Part shown: piece by piece, positions 11,067-24,053 of the stretch
How the letters are laid out: the number at the start of each line of letters is the position of its first letter
Position numbering within the stretch: the stretch's first letter is position 1
The notes under the pieces: generated by a model
Databases searched by the model: none
Told to the model about the DNA's origin: nothing
What the model saw: the letters and a program-made list of their open reading frames with translations, nothing else
Assembly: GCA_030522415.1 (NCBI GenBank)
Contig: CM060105.1
Location: 15,557,277-15,621,276, forward strand
Direction of reading: 5' to 3'
Source of the DNA: Channallabes apus
Lineage: Eukaryota > Chordata > Actinopteri > Siluriformes > Clariidae
Length of the DNA stretch: 64,000 nucleotides
Made by a program: the position numbers and the translations under genes

Positions 11067-11161
11067 ATGGCGGAACTGGAGGGCTTTGAGTTCGGCAAGT
11101 CCGACTTCGTGCTCCTGGACGAGGTCACCATGGAACAGTTCCTGGAGAACCTCAAGCTCAG
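11067..11161 (+). CDS. myo1g: myo1g coding exon 1 (residues 1-32)
   Basis: Starts '[18 protein letters not shown]', the usual MYO1D/G N-terminus. The donor is gtaaga, phase 2. The ATG lies only 2 bp after a pyrimidine-rich 'ctgctgcag' (ending 11064), which looks like an acceptor, so the exon may begin at 11065 behind an untranslated exon. Confidence 0.88.
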
Positions 11162-11629
11162 GTAAGAGGAGATGCCTTACTAGCAAACTGTGACAATTGA
11201 AGAAATAGCGAAGCAGTGCGTTCGTGTACAAGTTCAGATTTACAGGTTTTGAAAGATCTCAATGCCGACTTAGTTTAAGTTTTCAATCATGGTTTAGGCT
11301 TAAACTCACCCTTTACCTCTTTGAATGAGGACTGAAAAACACGATATTTTAAATGTTATCTAGTATGTAAGGTACTTTTTGCCTCTGACCACTTCCCTTT
11401 CAGTTCGGATGGGTTGAACAATATGTACAGTACATTGCCATTGCCTCCACTATGACTAATGTCTGGTTAACAAAATTCAGAACGAGCTAGGACTTTTCTT
11501 TGCATTATGTACTGTCTATACGTTATGAAAGCGATCCAAGCAAGCATGAAATCTTTGCGTCTAAGCTGAAGATTTTCACAAGACAGTGATGCAACCTGAA
11601 AGCTTAAGTTCTTTAATCCTTTTTAGAGA

Positions 11630-11680
<51 letters not shown>

Positions 11681-14600
11681 GACATAATGTATGTTAGTGT
11701 AATTCACCTGTTTATCATTTTTTTTGTCAAAACCACAGGCTCTTTGCTGCTTGCATGTTTGTTAGCGTTTCCATGACAACTTCAGAGGATGTGTTTAATG
11801 GTTGCAACATGTAAATAATGATTTGCTTGTTGGCTAAATTTGCACCAAGGCCTTACATCACAATGAATGAGAACTACAAATAAATATTCATAGAAGATCA
11901 TTGATTTACCCAGAGTGCATAATATACACTATTAATACTTACATATAGAATTTTCTACATACTGTATCTTTTTAATCCTCTGTGTAGCTGCATATGTTAC
12001 ATTATAATGACCTGGAAATACTAATTGGTCATTACCATAAGAATAGCTCCATATTACATAATTGAGATTTCTAAATTCCTAGATACAACATCTTAAACAA
12101 GATTCTTTTAAATATTTTAACTGATTTAAAATTGAATAGTACAATAATCTTGTTTCAAATGAATTTTGGCGATTTAATGCTAATAACGATATGATGCTAT
12201 GAAAATGTATTAAGGTCAGCAAAACCATCCGACACGTCTGACACAACACACCCAGTCATTCGGATTTTATGAAACAGAGAGGGCAAGTCATCTCGAACCA
12301 TGCGTCGCACTTCCTGTTCTCACTTCCCACCTCTGTATCACTTCCTGTCAAATGTAGGCGTAGTTCATATCACCCTGTCAGACGTACTAGGCTACACACT
12401 ATGCTTCCGGTTTAATTGATAATTGAAATTCACATTAAGCTCTGGGTTTGTGTATGACTTAGGTTGCACATTGAGTTTTAATGGGTGTTGGAAATATTCA
12501 TAGTGATTTGTAAGAATGATGTGAATGAATGGATTTTCTACTCTAATTTAAATGAATATGGCCATTTTATTATTACATATATTTAAATTTGCATTAATCA
12601 GTACTAATAAACTTATAAAATAAGATTAAATATAATATAAAATTTCAATCTCTTTTCATTTGTTCAATTACAAGTGAATAAGTAATAATCTGAGTAATAG
12701 TGACTTCTATTAATACACTGCTTAGTTTTAGTAACATTGTGGTATGTTAAATATTCTAAATGTTATAGAAAATATTCAAAGTTGAGCTGTGATGAGACCC
12801 AACAGAGTGGTTATTATTTTAATTATTTTAAATATCTTGTATCAAAGCATTTTATTTATGAATCATCAATACTGCAATTTCAATCTAGGAATTATTATGT
12901 TCAATGATTTGTAATGGCAGAGAGAAAATCATAGTTCCTATTATGATTTACATCTTAAACGCTGCACACAGTGGTCCCCCACAAGCATCTATTTTTCTCT
13001 TCCCTTTAAGTTAATAAGACTGACCAAACTCAGCTTGTCATGATACTGAGAGACCTCAAAGTACAGCATAAGACTTGTCTATAACTGTTGTAGAGTTTAC
13101 ATTTACATTGATTCATAATAGTAATAATAATAATAATTATTATTATTTATTATAAAATAAAAAAAATTATTAGTATATAATTATAATTATAATTATAATT
13201 ATATACTAATACATTTTATTTGTAAGTGCCTTTAAGTGTCCAAGGAAACATTACAAAGAATTCAGAATAAAATCATAAAAAAATGTTAAGACAATTAAGA
13301 CTGCAAGTAAATATAGTAGAAACTGATATTAAATAAAAGAAAATAGGATGATTTATAAAGCTTTCACAGACAAGGGCCTTTTTATGCTGCTGGACTGATT
13401 TGACTGTTGTGTTGTCAGGTTCGAGAAGAGCCGAATCTACACGTTTATTGGAGAGGTGGTGGTGTCAGTGAATCCCTACAGGCAGATGGAAATATATGGG
13501 AAGGAGGCCATTGATGCGTACAGAGGGAGAGAGCTCTATGAAAACCCACCTCACCTTTACGCAGTTGCTGATGCGGCCTACAAAGCCATGAAGAGGAGAG
13601 CGAAAGACACCTGCATTGTCATTTCAGGTAGTCAAATGCATATTGGATAATTAAGGGTGGGGTTTGAAAGCTTGAAAAGGGAACTATACTGTATGAACAA
13701 ATAATGGGCTGTTTGCAGTAGTGTGGTCAAATAATGGAATTTTTAAGCTCATGCTACAGTAAACTCATATAGAAACTAATGTGACATAATCTTGTGTGCA
13801 AGCGTCTAAACAAATACACTGGTAAAAATATTCAAATTGATGTGAAAATAATTAAAGAGAATGTAATTCTGTGTGACGTTTAACCCTTTAACCCGGAGTG
13901 GCATATATCAGAACTGGCAACACTGTGTGTATATGGAGGTCCTGCCTATGTGTGTTATCACGGAGGCTTTAGACATTAAACTGTGCATTTAGGCTTTCTG
14001 ATATGTCAGGTAGAACAAAAGTTACTACAACTTTTATAAATGTAAGTAAATGTTACCATTATCTAATGTGGCAATGACATTGCAAATTTGTAGAATCTTT
14101 AAAAATGGGCATATTATCATAATTGTTTTTCGTCATAGAAACAACCAAAAGCAACCATTAAAACATGTGATCATGGGTATCTGTGCTACTTCTTTGCCTA
14201 TGACATCCATTTCCCAATTTTTTGCCCAGTCATGTTTGTATAATTGGTTAAAATAACATAAAATTCAGTTCATCATTTTGCTGAAAAAAGGATGTTACTC
14301 TATGTATATAATGCATGGATTTTATACTACTGTGATCAAGCACCTTACAATTGATGTATAGTGTTTTCAATGGCAAGACAGACACCTTTTGTTTATTAAA
14401 AAACATTTTGTTTATTAAAAAAACATGAGTTTTAAGTGCTACTGTCACTGGTAATAATTGAAATGCTTTATTAACATTGTTAACTGCATTAGATAACATG
14501 CGGTCCATCCATCCATCCAAGTGAGGAATAAAACATTTGGATTTATACACTGATTAGACATAACATTAACACTAAATAACAATGATTATCAATGAGATGA

Positions 14601-17600
14601 CAAAATCATAGATTCCCAAAGTCACCCATAGCTAGAATGACCAATGGTCAGCCTGTCTTGTCCAATCCAACAGAAAAGCCAATGTATTACAAATTACTGA
14701 GGAAAAGTTAATGCTGGCCGCTAAAGAAAGGTACCAGAACACTCAGTGCATGTTGTATATGGTACTTAGCAGGCAAGGAATTTAAGGTTGTTGACCTGGC
14801 ATTCAAATTCCCCAGATCTCACACAATATTGCGCACAATGTTTCATGTTTTGATGTTACGGCTGATCAGTGTATAATAAGAAAGGGAACATTAATTGTCA
14901 GGAAGTTTTCTGAAAGAAGAGTGCACGAGGTTGTAAAGTTTTTGTGTGTTTCTTTGTTTCTGTTTTTAATATCTTAACAGTGCCCTAAAATAAAATTAAC
15001 TTGCATGTACAGCATTTATAATATATTAAGTCTCCTGGGATAGGCTCCAGGCCCCCGCGACCCTGAACACAGGATTAAGCGGTATAGAAAATGAATGAAT
15101 GAATATATTTTTTATTAAGTACACCGCAGCATTTTCTCACCTTTTTAATTTTAACATGCTACTGTAATGCTTAACATTTAAGGTTTGAAAATCTGATTAT
15201 ATGTGGTTAACGTGTTATTGAAATGAAATTAACATCAAATCATTATTACATTGCACTACATTATTACACTACACTCCATTCTTCTGTAGATTTTACATAT
15301 TGTATCAAGTTTGCTAAAATAAATTAATTATTTTAAATATAATTATTTTACAATTCATTATTTTAAATATAGATTAGATGTACTGTAAGTGATTGTTTTT
15401 AATGAGTTTAACATAAAAATATGAATTTATTTAATTATTTATTTTGGTTTAACTTACATATTTTACTTGAATGGAAATTCTGCTCTTAATCTAAATATAG
15501 ATTGGATACATGGATATTGTTTTCAGTAATATTAGCAATATTAGAACTGGTATTGTTCATTTCCTTTACAATTATTTGCATTTCAACCTCATAAGGCAAA
15601 TAATCAACACCCTTCACCATGAGTGCGTAAAATCAAACCCACATAACCACCTTCTGAATGGCAAGTGTTAACCAGATTAGAGTTTAGTAATGCTTTGTTA
15701 TTTCACAGGATTTTTAAATCTGATTGGTCACACAAAACCAAAGATTAACAATAAGCAATTTGAAGAATTTGTTGTTATTAAAGAACGAAATCGACGAGTC
15801 TCCAGGGTCAGGCTTGGTAAGCTTTTCGAGAAAGAAAAAAGAAAGACAGATGAGGCATGATCTGTTTATAGCTGTCATAATGTAAACGATAACAGGAAAT
15901 AACTTCACTCAGACATTTAAAAGAGTAAAAAGTATGTCATGTGTCATGTACCAATATGTTTAGAAAGTAATATTTGGCAACTTGTGGTAGAATAAGAGGA
16001 ACAAAACATTTCAGGATGTACTTGAAAAGGAAAATAACTTAAGGCCATATCACCTGACCTCATCACTGATTATTTCTCTCTAACAGAATGTGCTTTATTG
16101 CATCCAGAGCCCTTAAAGCTCAGAGTATTTTAGTCATGATTTAATATGTTTTGCAGTGTTTTTAATAACATAGGAATCAGGATTGTGCAGCACATAATAG
16201 GCAATATGATAAATTGATTTTATTTTATTTTTTTCATTTTAACCAACTCTTCACACACACACACACACACATGACTCAACAATTAAAAAATGCATCACAT
16301 AGACAAAGAAATAGCATAAATACACATGATCACATGTTTTTATTGTTGGTTTTACATATTTGCAATGTCATTCCCATATTCCGGTAATGATCAAATTTAT
16401 TCATTCATTCATTCATTTTCTATACCGCTTAATCCTGTGTTCAGGGTCGCGGGGGACCTGGAGCCTATCCCAGGAGACTTCGGGCACTAGGCGGGGTACA
16501 CCCTGGACAGGGTGCCAATCCATCGCAGGGCACACACACATACACACACTCACACACCCAATCACACACTACGGGCAATTTCGGAACGCCAATTAGCCTA
16601 ACCTGCATATCTTTGGACTGTGGGAGGAAACCGGAGTACCCGGAGGAAACCCACCAAGCACGGGGAGAACATGCAAACTCCATGCACACAGAGCCTGGCC
16701 GGGGAATCGAACCCAGACCCTGGAGGTGCAAGGCGACAGTGCTAACCACTACACCACCGCGCCACCTGATCAAATTTACACATTATTAAAGTAATAAAGG
16801 CTTCCGTTCTACCTGATCCAAAAACCCAAATATACAGTTTGATGTCTGAAGCCTCCCTGCACCATTTATATTTTTATGTGTATGTAGTGATGTTTTTGTT
16901 CTAGAAGTACAGGTTTGAGATATGGAGTAAACTGTGGAGTTTCTGGATACTCTTTAACACCAAAATGTGTGTCATTTCCAGGTGAAAGTGGAGCAGGGAA
17001 AACAGAAGCCAGTAAATATATAATGCAGTACATCGCTGCTATCACCAACCCCAGTCAAAGAGAAGAGGTTGAGAGGTGAGAACGTCTTCTCCCGCTCTTA
17101 ATATCTGCATATAAAACCATCTCTCTAAAAGTAAATAATTTAAGCACATAAAAAACTGCCATAAGGTTATGACCACCTGCCTTATATTGAGTAAATTCCC
17201 TTCGGTCCAGTTCTGATGCTCGTGTAGGTGCTTTTGGTGGTGGACACGGGTCAGCATGGCCACTCTTACTGGTCCTCAGCTACACACATCCAGTCCTTTT
17301 TTTCAGAATCAACAATAACGTTTTCCGCAGTTTAAGTTACAGCAGTTCTTTTATTATACCAGACTACAGGGGCCAGCCTGTCCACCACATGTGCATCAAT
17401 GAGCCTTGGCCACCCATGACTCTGTAGCCAGGTGTTAAAATAATATAAGATAATTATAATTAAAATGACATAAGATACTTATGGGTAAGACACATGCAAT
17501 TATGTCGAACAAACTTGATGTGATTTAAGGCAACCTAATGCAGACACTCATCCCTTGGCTTGTCTTGACTCCCTAGACTAAAACAACCAGGTTGCTCAAC

Positions 17601-20600
17601 CTGAAAGCCTGTTTCATGTGCAGCTCTTCTACAGGATTATTTTAAACTGGTAATTCAAAGGTCAAAGGTCCTCAATTTTGCATTCAAAAACAGATGCAAA
17701 GGTAAACAAAGCACCGTCATCACAAACTGTAGAGATTTATGAGATTTATGGCTTAAATAACTCATAACTTCACAGTTTGGTTAAAGATCAGTTTGTATAT
17801 TCTCAAGAGACGCAGCCTGGAATATAGACAAAATTTAATTGGACAAGCCTATGACATGTTCAAGGTCTGTGCTAAACAGGTGCCAAAGCAGACTTAGGAT
17901 GTCCATGTAATGCTTTAATCTGGAGCACCACTAGCAAAAAAGCTAAATAGCAGAGGGTGAACCTGTGTCTCTGATCAAACAGATGAAGAAAAGAGTCTAG
18001 ATAGATCAAATTGACCTGTCGCTCAGACTACAGTTTTGGTGAGGCAAGTTGTCTTTCTGATGCTCTGAATTCCTCATAGGGTAGTTTATCGCTGTACAAA
18101 ATGTGGACAACAACCTCATTAAGACATCACAAACCGTGTCCCTTTTACTTATTCCTTATTATTCCTTAAAGCAATATTAAATGCAATATTGCATTGTTCA
18201 ACAGTATCAATTGTTTCTAGGGATCCTAAAAGTAGGTATCATCCTGTACAAGAGCCATAACTACTGTAGTTTTACAGCTAAACCTAAATCAAGATCAGAA
18301 ACAGCATCAGAAAATACTCTTGCGTCACCAAAACTCCAGTCTGTATCTCTTGAGAATATGCATTATTTTGTCTACAAACTCTGCAGATGTTCTGCAGCTT
18401 CAAAGTGTTAGACGCTCTTTTTTCAGATACTGTTACAACTAAAACCAATAGATATGTATGCACAGTATGGATTTATTTATTCATTTATTTGCAAAAAAGA
18501 GCCAAAAACCTGACTTTCCTTGAGCTGATTAAGGTGGAGTGCACCATGTTTCCCAGCTCGCTAATAGTTTTGAATATAATGGCTTGTGTATTTTGCATTA
18601 AAAGCTCCTTTCATTTTTTTTAAACGACAAATCGTTTGCATTAGTTCACACCACACCACTCTATCATTAATTATTTTACTACAGGGTGGGTGAACACTAA
18701 CTATGTAATATTTAATGGCTATAGAACTTGGTGCACCATCCCATTTTGCAACATTGAGGAAACTGGTTGATGCTACTTGTACCTTCTTTGAAATGTCAAA
18801 ATTACATTTAAAATTCAATTCATTTTTATTTCTATAGCGCTTTTAACAATTGACATTGTCTCAAAACAGCTTTACACAATCAAAGAGAAAGCTTTACACA
18901 AAAAAAGAGAAAGAGTGAAAGGGGGAGACAGGGGGAGAGAGGAAAGAGAAAGAGTGTGAGAAAGAGAAGAAGAGGAGAGATGGCAATTAGGTATGGTCAC
19001 AGTCACAATATATAATGTGAATGTATATTTACTGTAGAGTGCAAGCAGGGACTCCGGCAGGACTAACTATGACAGCATAACTAAAAGGGAGAGCCAGAAG
19101 GAAACACAAACATGAGGGCTCCCTGAAATGTAAAGCAAACAATCACCTCACCGTCAACAAACCTGAGTGATCAAATGAGAGTGAGGAAGACAGCATCTAA
19201 ACATACCAGTTCACCATAATACTCTACGTCCATGAGTCCCCCAGATCTGCTCCTTGACCTAAGGCAAATCTATTTATAAAAATGCTTGGCTAAATAAATA
19301 GGTTTTTAGCCTAGACTTAAACACTGAGACTGTGTCTGAGTCCCGAACACTATTTGGAAGACTATTCCATAATTTTGAGGCTTTGTAAGAAAAAGCTCTG
19401 CCCCCAGCTGTAGTTTTCATAATACGTGGTACTAACAAGCAGCCTGCATCCTTTGACCGAAGTAGGCGTGGCGGATCGTAAGACACTAGCAGTTCGCTCA
19501 GATACTGCGCGCGAGACCATTTAATGCTTTATGTGTCAAGAGTAGTATTTTAAAATCAATGCAAAATTTCACAGGGAGCCAATGCAGTGAAGATAGGATA
19601 AGGGTGATGTGCTCATATCTTCTGGTTCTAGTGAGGACTCTCGCTGCTGCATTCTGTACTAGCTGAAGCTTGTTTATGCACCTAGCTGAACAACCAGACA
19701 GTAAGGCATTACAATAGTCCAACCTAGAAGTGATAAAAGCATGAACTAGTTTTTCTGCATCGTTTAGCGACAATATATTTCTTATCTTGGCAATATTTCT
19801 GAGGTGAAAGAATGCTATCCTGGTGATATCTACATGAGCTTCAAATGAAAGACTGGAATCTATAATCACACCGAGGTCTTTTACTGTTGCACTTGATGGA
19901 ACAGAAAGGCCATCTAAAGTTACGATGTGATCTAAGATTTTACTCCTAGCTGTATGCGGTCCTATGACTAGAACTTCTGTCTCATCCGGATTAAGCAGAA
20001 GGAAGTTAATTAGCATCCAATTTCTTATGTCCGGCACACATTGCTCAACATTAGTTGGTTTTTCTCATCAGGTTTTGCTGAGACATATAACTGTGTGTCG
20101 TCAGCATAACAATGAAAACTAATACCATGCTTACGGATTATGTTGCCCAGAGGAAGCATGTAAAGGGAAAAAAGCAGTGGGCCTAAAACTGAACCCTGCG
20201 GAACGCCAAACTCCACTAGAGAGCATGCAGAATAATCACCATTTAAGTCTACATACTGATAACGATCGGTCAAATAGGATCTGAGCCAGGAGAGGGCTGT
20301 ACCCTTAATTCCTACTACATTTTCTAATCTGTGAAGAAGAATAGCATGATCAATGGTGTCAAAAGCTGCACTGAGGTCGAGTAATACAAATTACTTTAAA
20401 ATTAAAATTAAAAAGTAAATAAATAAATAAATAAATTAAAAAGTTTGCTTTCATTTTCCTATGTAATAAAGTAACGGTACAATTTCATTTAATGAATTTG
20501 CATTATAAATATGGACTTCATTACCAATTTTTAATGTCTAGTTACTTTTCACCCACCTGGTACATTATCCCTTAATAGGTTTCATTCCTTATATGTTTTA

Positions 20601-20954
20601 AAATCTGATATCAGTCAGGTTGAATAAAAAACTATTTGTTTGTTATTTCTGCCACAGCTCCACTTTGCTCCAAGAGCTTTCCTAATTAAATACTTCTATC
20701 TTTAGCGTGAAGAACGTGCTCTTGAAATCCAACTGTGTTCTGGAGGCATTTGGGAACGCCAAAACCAACCGCAACGACAACTCTAGCCGATTTGGGAAGT
20801 ACATGGACATTAACTTCAACTTCAATGGGGATCCAACGGGAGGACATATCAACAACTACCTGCTGGAGAAGGTAAGGAGGGAAACTCAGAAGCTGGAACG
20901 TGAAATCACTCTAAGATAGACATAGAATAATTACTGAATCAATTAGAATCAATT

Positions 20955-21000
<46 letters not shown>

Positions 21001-22787
21001 TAAAAAAATGTCAAGAGTTTCAGTTTTGTGTGTGTGCATGAATATATGTGTATAAATAGTACATTTCTATATACATACATATATAAATATATGCAATAAC
21101 AAATGTAGTTAGTAATTAGTTCCAGTTGGGTCAGCTTTCATTTCTCGGCTCTGTCATAAGTGTGGTTTGTGTTCAAACACAGGAATGAGAAGTGGGCAGC
21201 ACATTGTCCAACTACACTTATGCTAACACCCCTGCGTGTTGATACATATCACAAGTTAGCTTATAATACAGAGTGTCTGTTTATGTCTCCTGCTGGAAAT
21301 AAGAGAGATACAGTACATTACATAGTTAAACTCATAAGCACATAATGTTTCTGATATTGAGATATAGTCCAGATTTTAAAGGTTAACTGTTCATAGAATA
21401 TAAATGTACGATTATATCCATTACATGAGATAATATTGAAAATAATGTTGACCTTGAGTGAACTTTTTGTTTGATTTTATTCTGCTTAGTCAAGGGTCAT
21501 CCATCAGCAAGAGGGAGAGAGAAACTTCCACTCGTTCTACCAGGTGGGATTTACTGTAGAATACACGTATACATATATGTATGAATGCAGTATGAATCCT
21601 ACTTATCAGTTTCAGAAATGCATTAGATATACTGTAAGAAATGTAACTGAATTCAAATGGTTTAATGTTGAACCATATTTTACAAAGGGCGTTCCAGTCG
21701 AACCGGGACTTTTTAATTGTGCAGGATAACAGAAAACACAGTTATGAGAGTTAAAAACTCCCTTTAGTTCTCTATATAACCCCCTGCTACAGTAATGCAC
21801 TTATCCCAGTGTTTCATTAGTGCTTGGACACCATCAAGGTAGAAAGTTATCTCAGTATGCTGTAGCCATGATTTAAACTGTCAGCTTCATGTCTCAAACT
21901 CCTTTAATGGCCCAAACATGTGGAAATGGCTTGGCGTCTGGTCCGGACTGCACTGGGGATGAGTTCCTGTAATGTGCAGGTGGTGTTGGTAAATTATTGT
22001 CTGTACAGTTCCCACAGACAGGTGTATCTTTAACACAAGCTAGCGACAAGCTACCCGTTGATTTCCAGAGTCAGGTGTTCTACTTGCTGAATGTTCAGCG
22101 TTCAAATGGTTTACTGCAGCTAAGAGTCACAACACCGTACTGTGGCCTGAAGTCTTCTGTAAATATCCATCGGTTTAACGCCTTCATTAATGTGAAGTTC
22201 ATGTCAGTCTCAGTTTGACCTGAACACCTCTCGTGGATATAAAAATACACATCCAATTTCAGGGTGCACAGTTGTTTTCATGTTGTTTTTCTTCTGATTT
22301 GGTGTGTTGTCCATTAAGACTGGGTTCCCACTCAAGCTTTCCTCTCACACAGAGGTGCTTATTTTCATGTAGACATGTAGACATTTGTTAGAAAATACAG
22401 CAGACAGGAAAGAAACTGAAATAATAAGCATGTAACCTTGTGTCCTGCTTAAATCTCTAGATTTTTAATTAGCAGGCAGTCTAGAGACTGATTATCAATT
22501 TGAGAGTTATGGGAACTGTGGGAGAACCGTGGGAGGAGAACCCATACAGCTTGCTGGTAATGACAGCATTTCCTCTTCGATATTTCAGCTTTTTTGGTCT
22601 TTGTGAGGGGGAAGGGTTGGGTTTGTATTTAATTATAGTACAGTCTAGGTAGAGTCTGGTTTAGGCCATGTCCACTTCCAGTTTCGATCTTAGTATACTG
22701 TAGATGAAGATAGAACGATTCAAAGCACTTAACAAATACTGATGAAGATAGCAGATCTGTGTTAGACCTCTATTAAATCTCGAAACC

Positions 22788-22839
<52 letters not shown>

Positions 22840-23038
22840 AGTTGTTGCGTGGAGGTACTGATGACCTGCTGAAATCTCTTCATCTTAACAACGATCCTTC
22901 ATTGTACATGTACACCAAACAGGGCTCCACAGTCAGTGTAAGCTCCTCCCACATCACCTTACTCTTTTTTCATATCAAAATATATTTCAGTACTGAAACA
23001 CACAGTCTTTATTTGACATGTTTTTATTACCTGCTTGT

Positions 23039-23102
<64 letters not shown>

Positions 23103-23609
23103 CATCCTCTGATGACCGTCGGTGTCACAAACAGGTGATGAGTGCGCTCAAGGTGATCGGCTTCAGTCAGGAGGAGATCAACTCCATCTATAAAATCCTG
23201 GCCACCATCCTTCTCCTGGTACACGTCAAACAATCACGTTCTGAAGAAGGTTTTCTCAGTCATGAAAGATGAAAGAAGGGAAGAAAATCATTGGGGTGGA
23301 TTGTGTAGTATATAATTAAAATACATAACGTTACTTAATAGAATAATAGACTTAATACATGTGGATAATTTATAAGTAACAAATAAAACAAACAAGCAAT
23401 GATAAGTTTTTTTGTTTAAATAATAATAAAATGTTACATAATGTAGTCAGTATTTTTTAAATATGGATTTACATCAAAATATAGTACAGTTGCATGACAA
23501 TATACAGAACTTATTAATAAATAGTTTTATTATTTCATGACTTAAATAATTTTAAAACCCACTCAGCACAGGTCTGTGCCAAAAACACAGAATAGGCCAA
23601 TGATGATTA

Positions 23610-23693
<84 letters not shown>

Positions 23694-23711
23694 CCAATGA
23701 TGCAATGATGA

Positions 23712-23797
<86 letters not shown>

Positions 23798-23981
23798 TCA
23801 TCACTGGCCTATTCCTGCTGGTGTGAGATAATGAAGAAGCTTCAGATATCAAAACTATACATTTGGGTTTTTGAATCTGTCAGATAGAACAATATGTATA
23901 ATCACTTTAATAATGTGTAAATATTATTACTACTGGATATTGCAAATATGTAGAACCTTTAAAAACGAGCACATTATAAAA

Positions 23982-24053
<72 letters not shown>

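Larger units (their letters stand above)
13628..16981 (+). other. myo1g intron 2
   Basis: 3354 bp, AT-rich. Holds a 324-bp Tc1-type element (14548-14871), a SINE 3' piece (15028-15106), a short CA repeat near 16253-16271 and a complete SINE (16400-16766). Confidence 0.8.
17076..20705 (+). other. myo1g intron 3
   Basis: 3630 bp. Holds a Tc1 fossil near 17150-17425 and an L2/Rex-clade LINE at 18816-20387. The stretch 17426-18797 has no recognised feature. Confidence 0.8.

Noticed and set aside
19498..20273. Independent gene for a reverse-transcriptase-like protein
   Set aside because: It is a frameshifted, 5'-truncated LINE copy.
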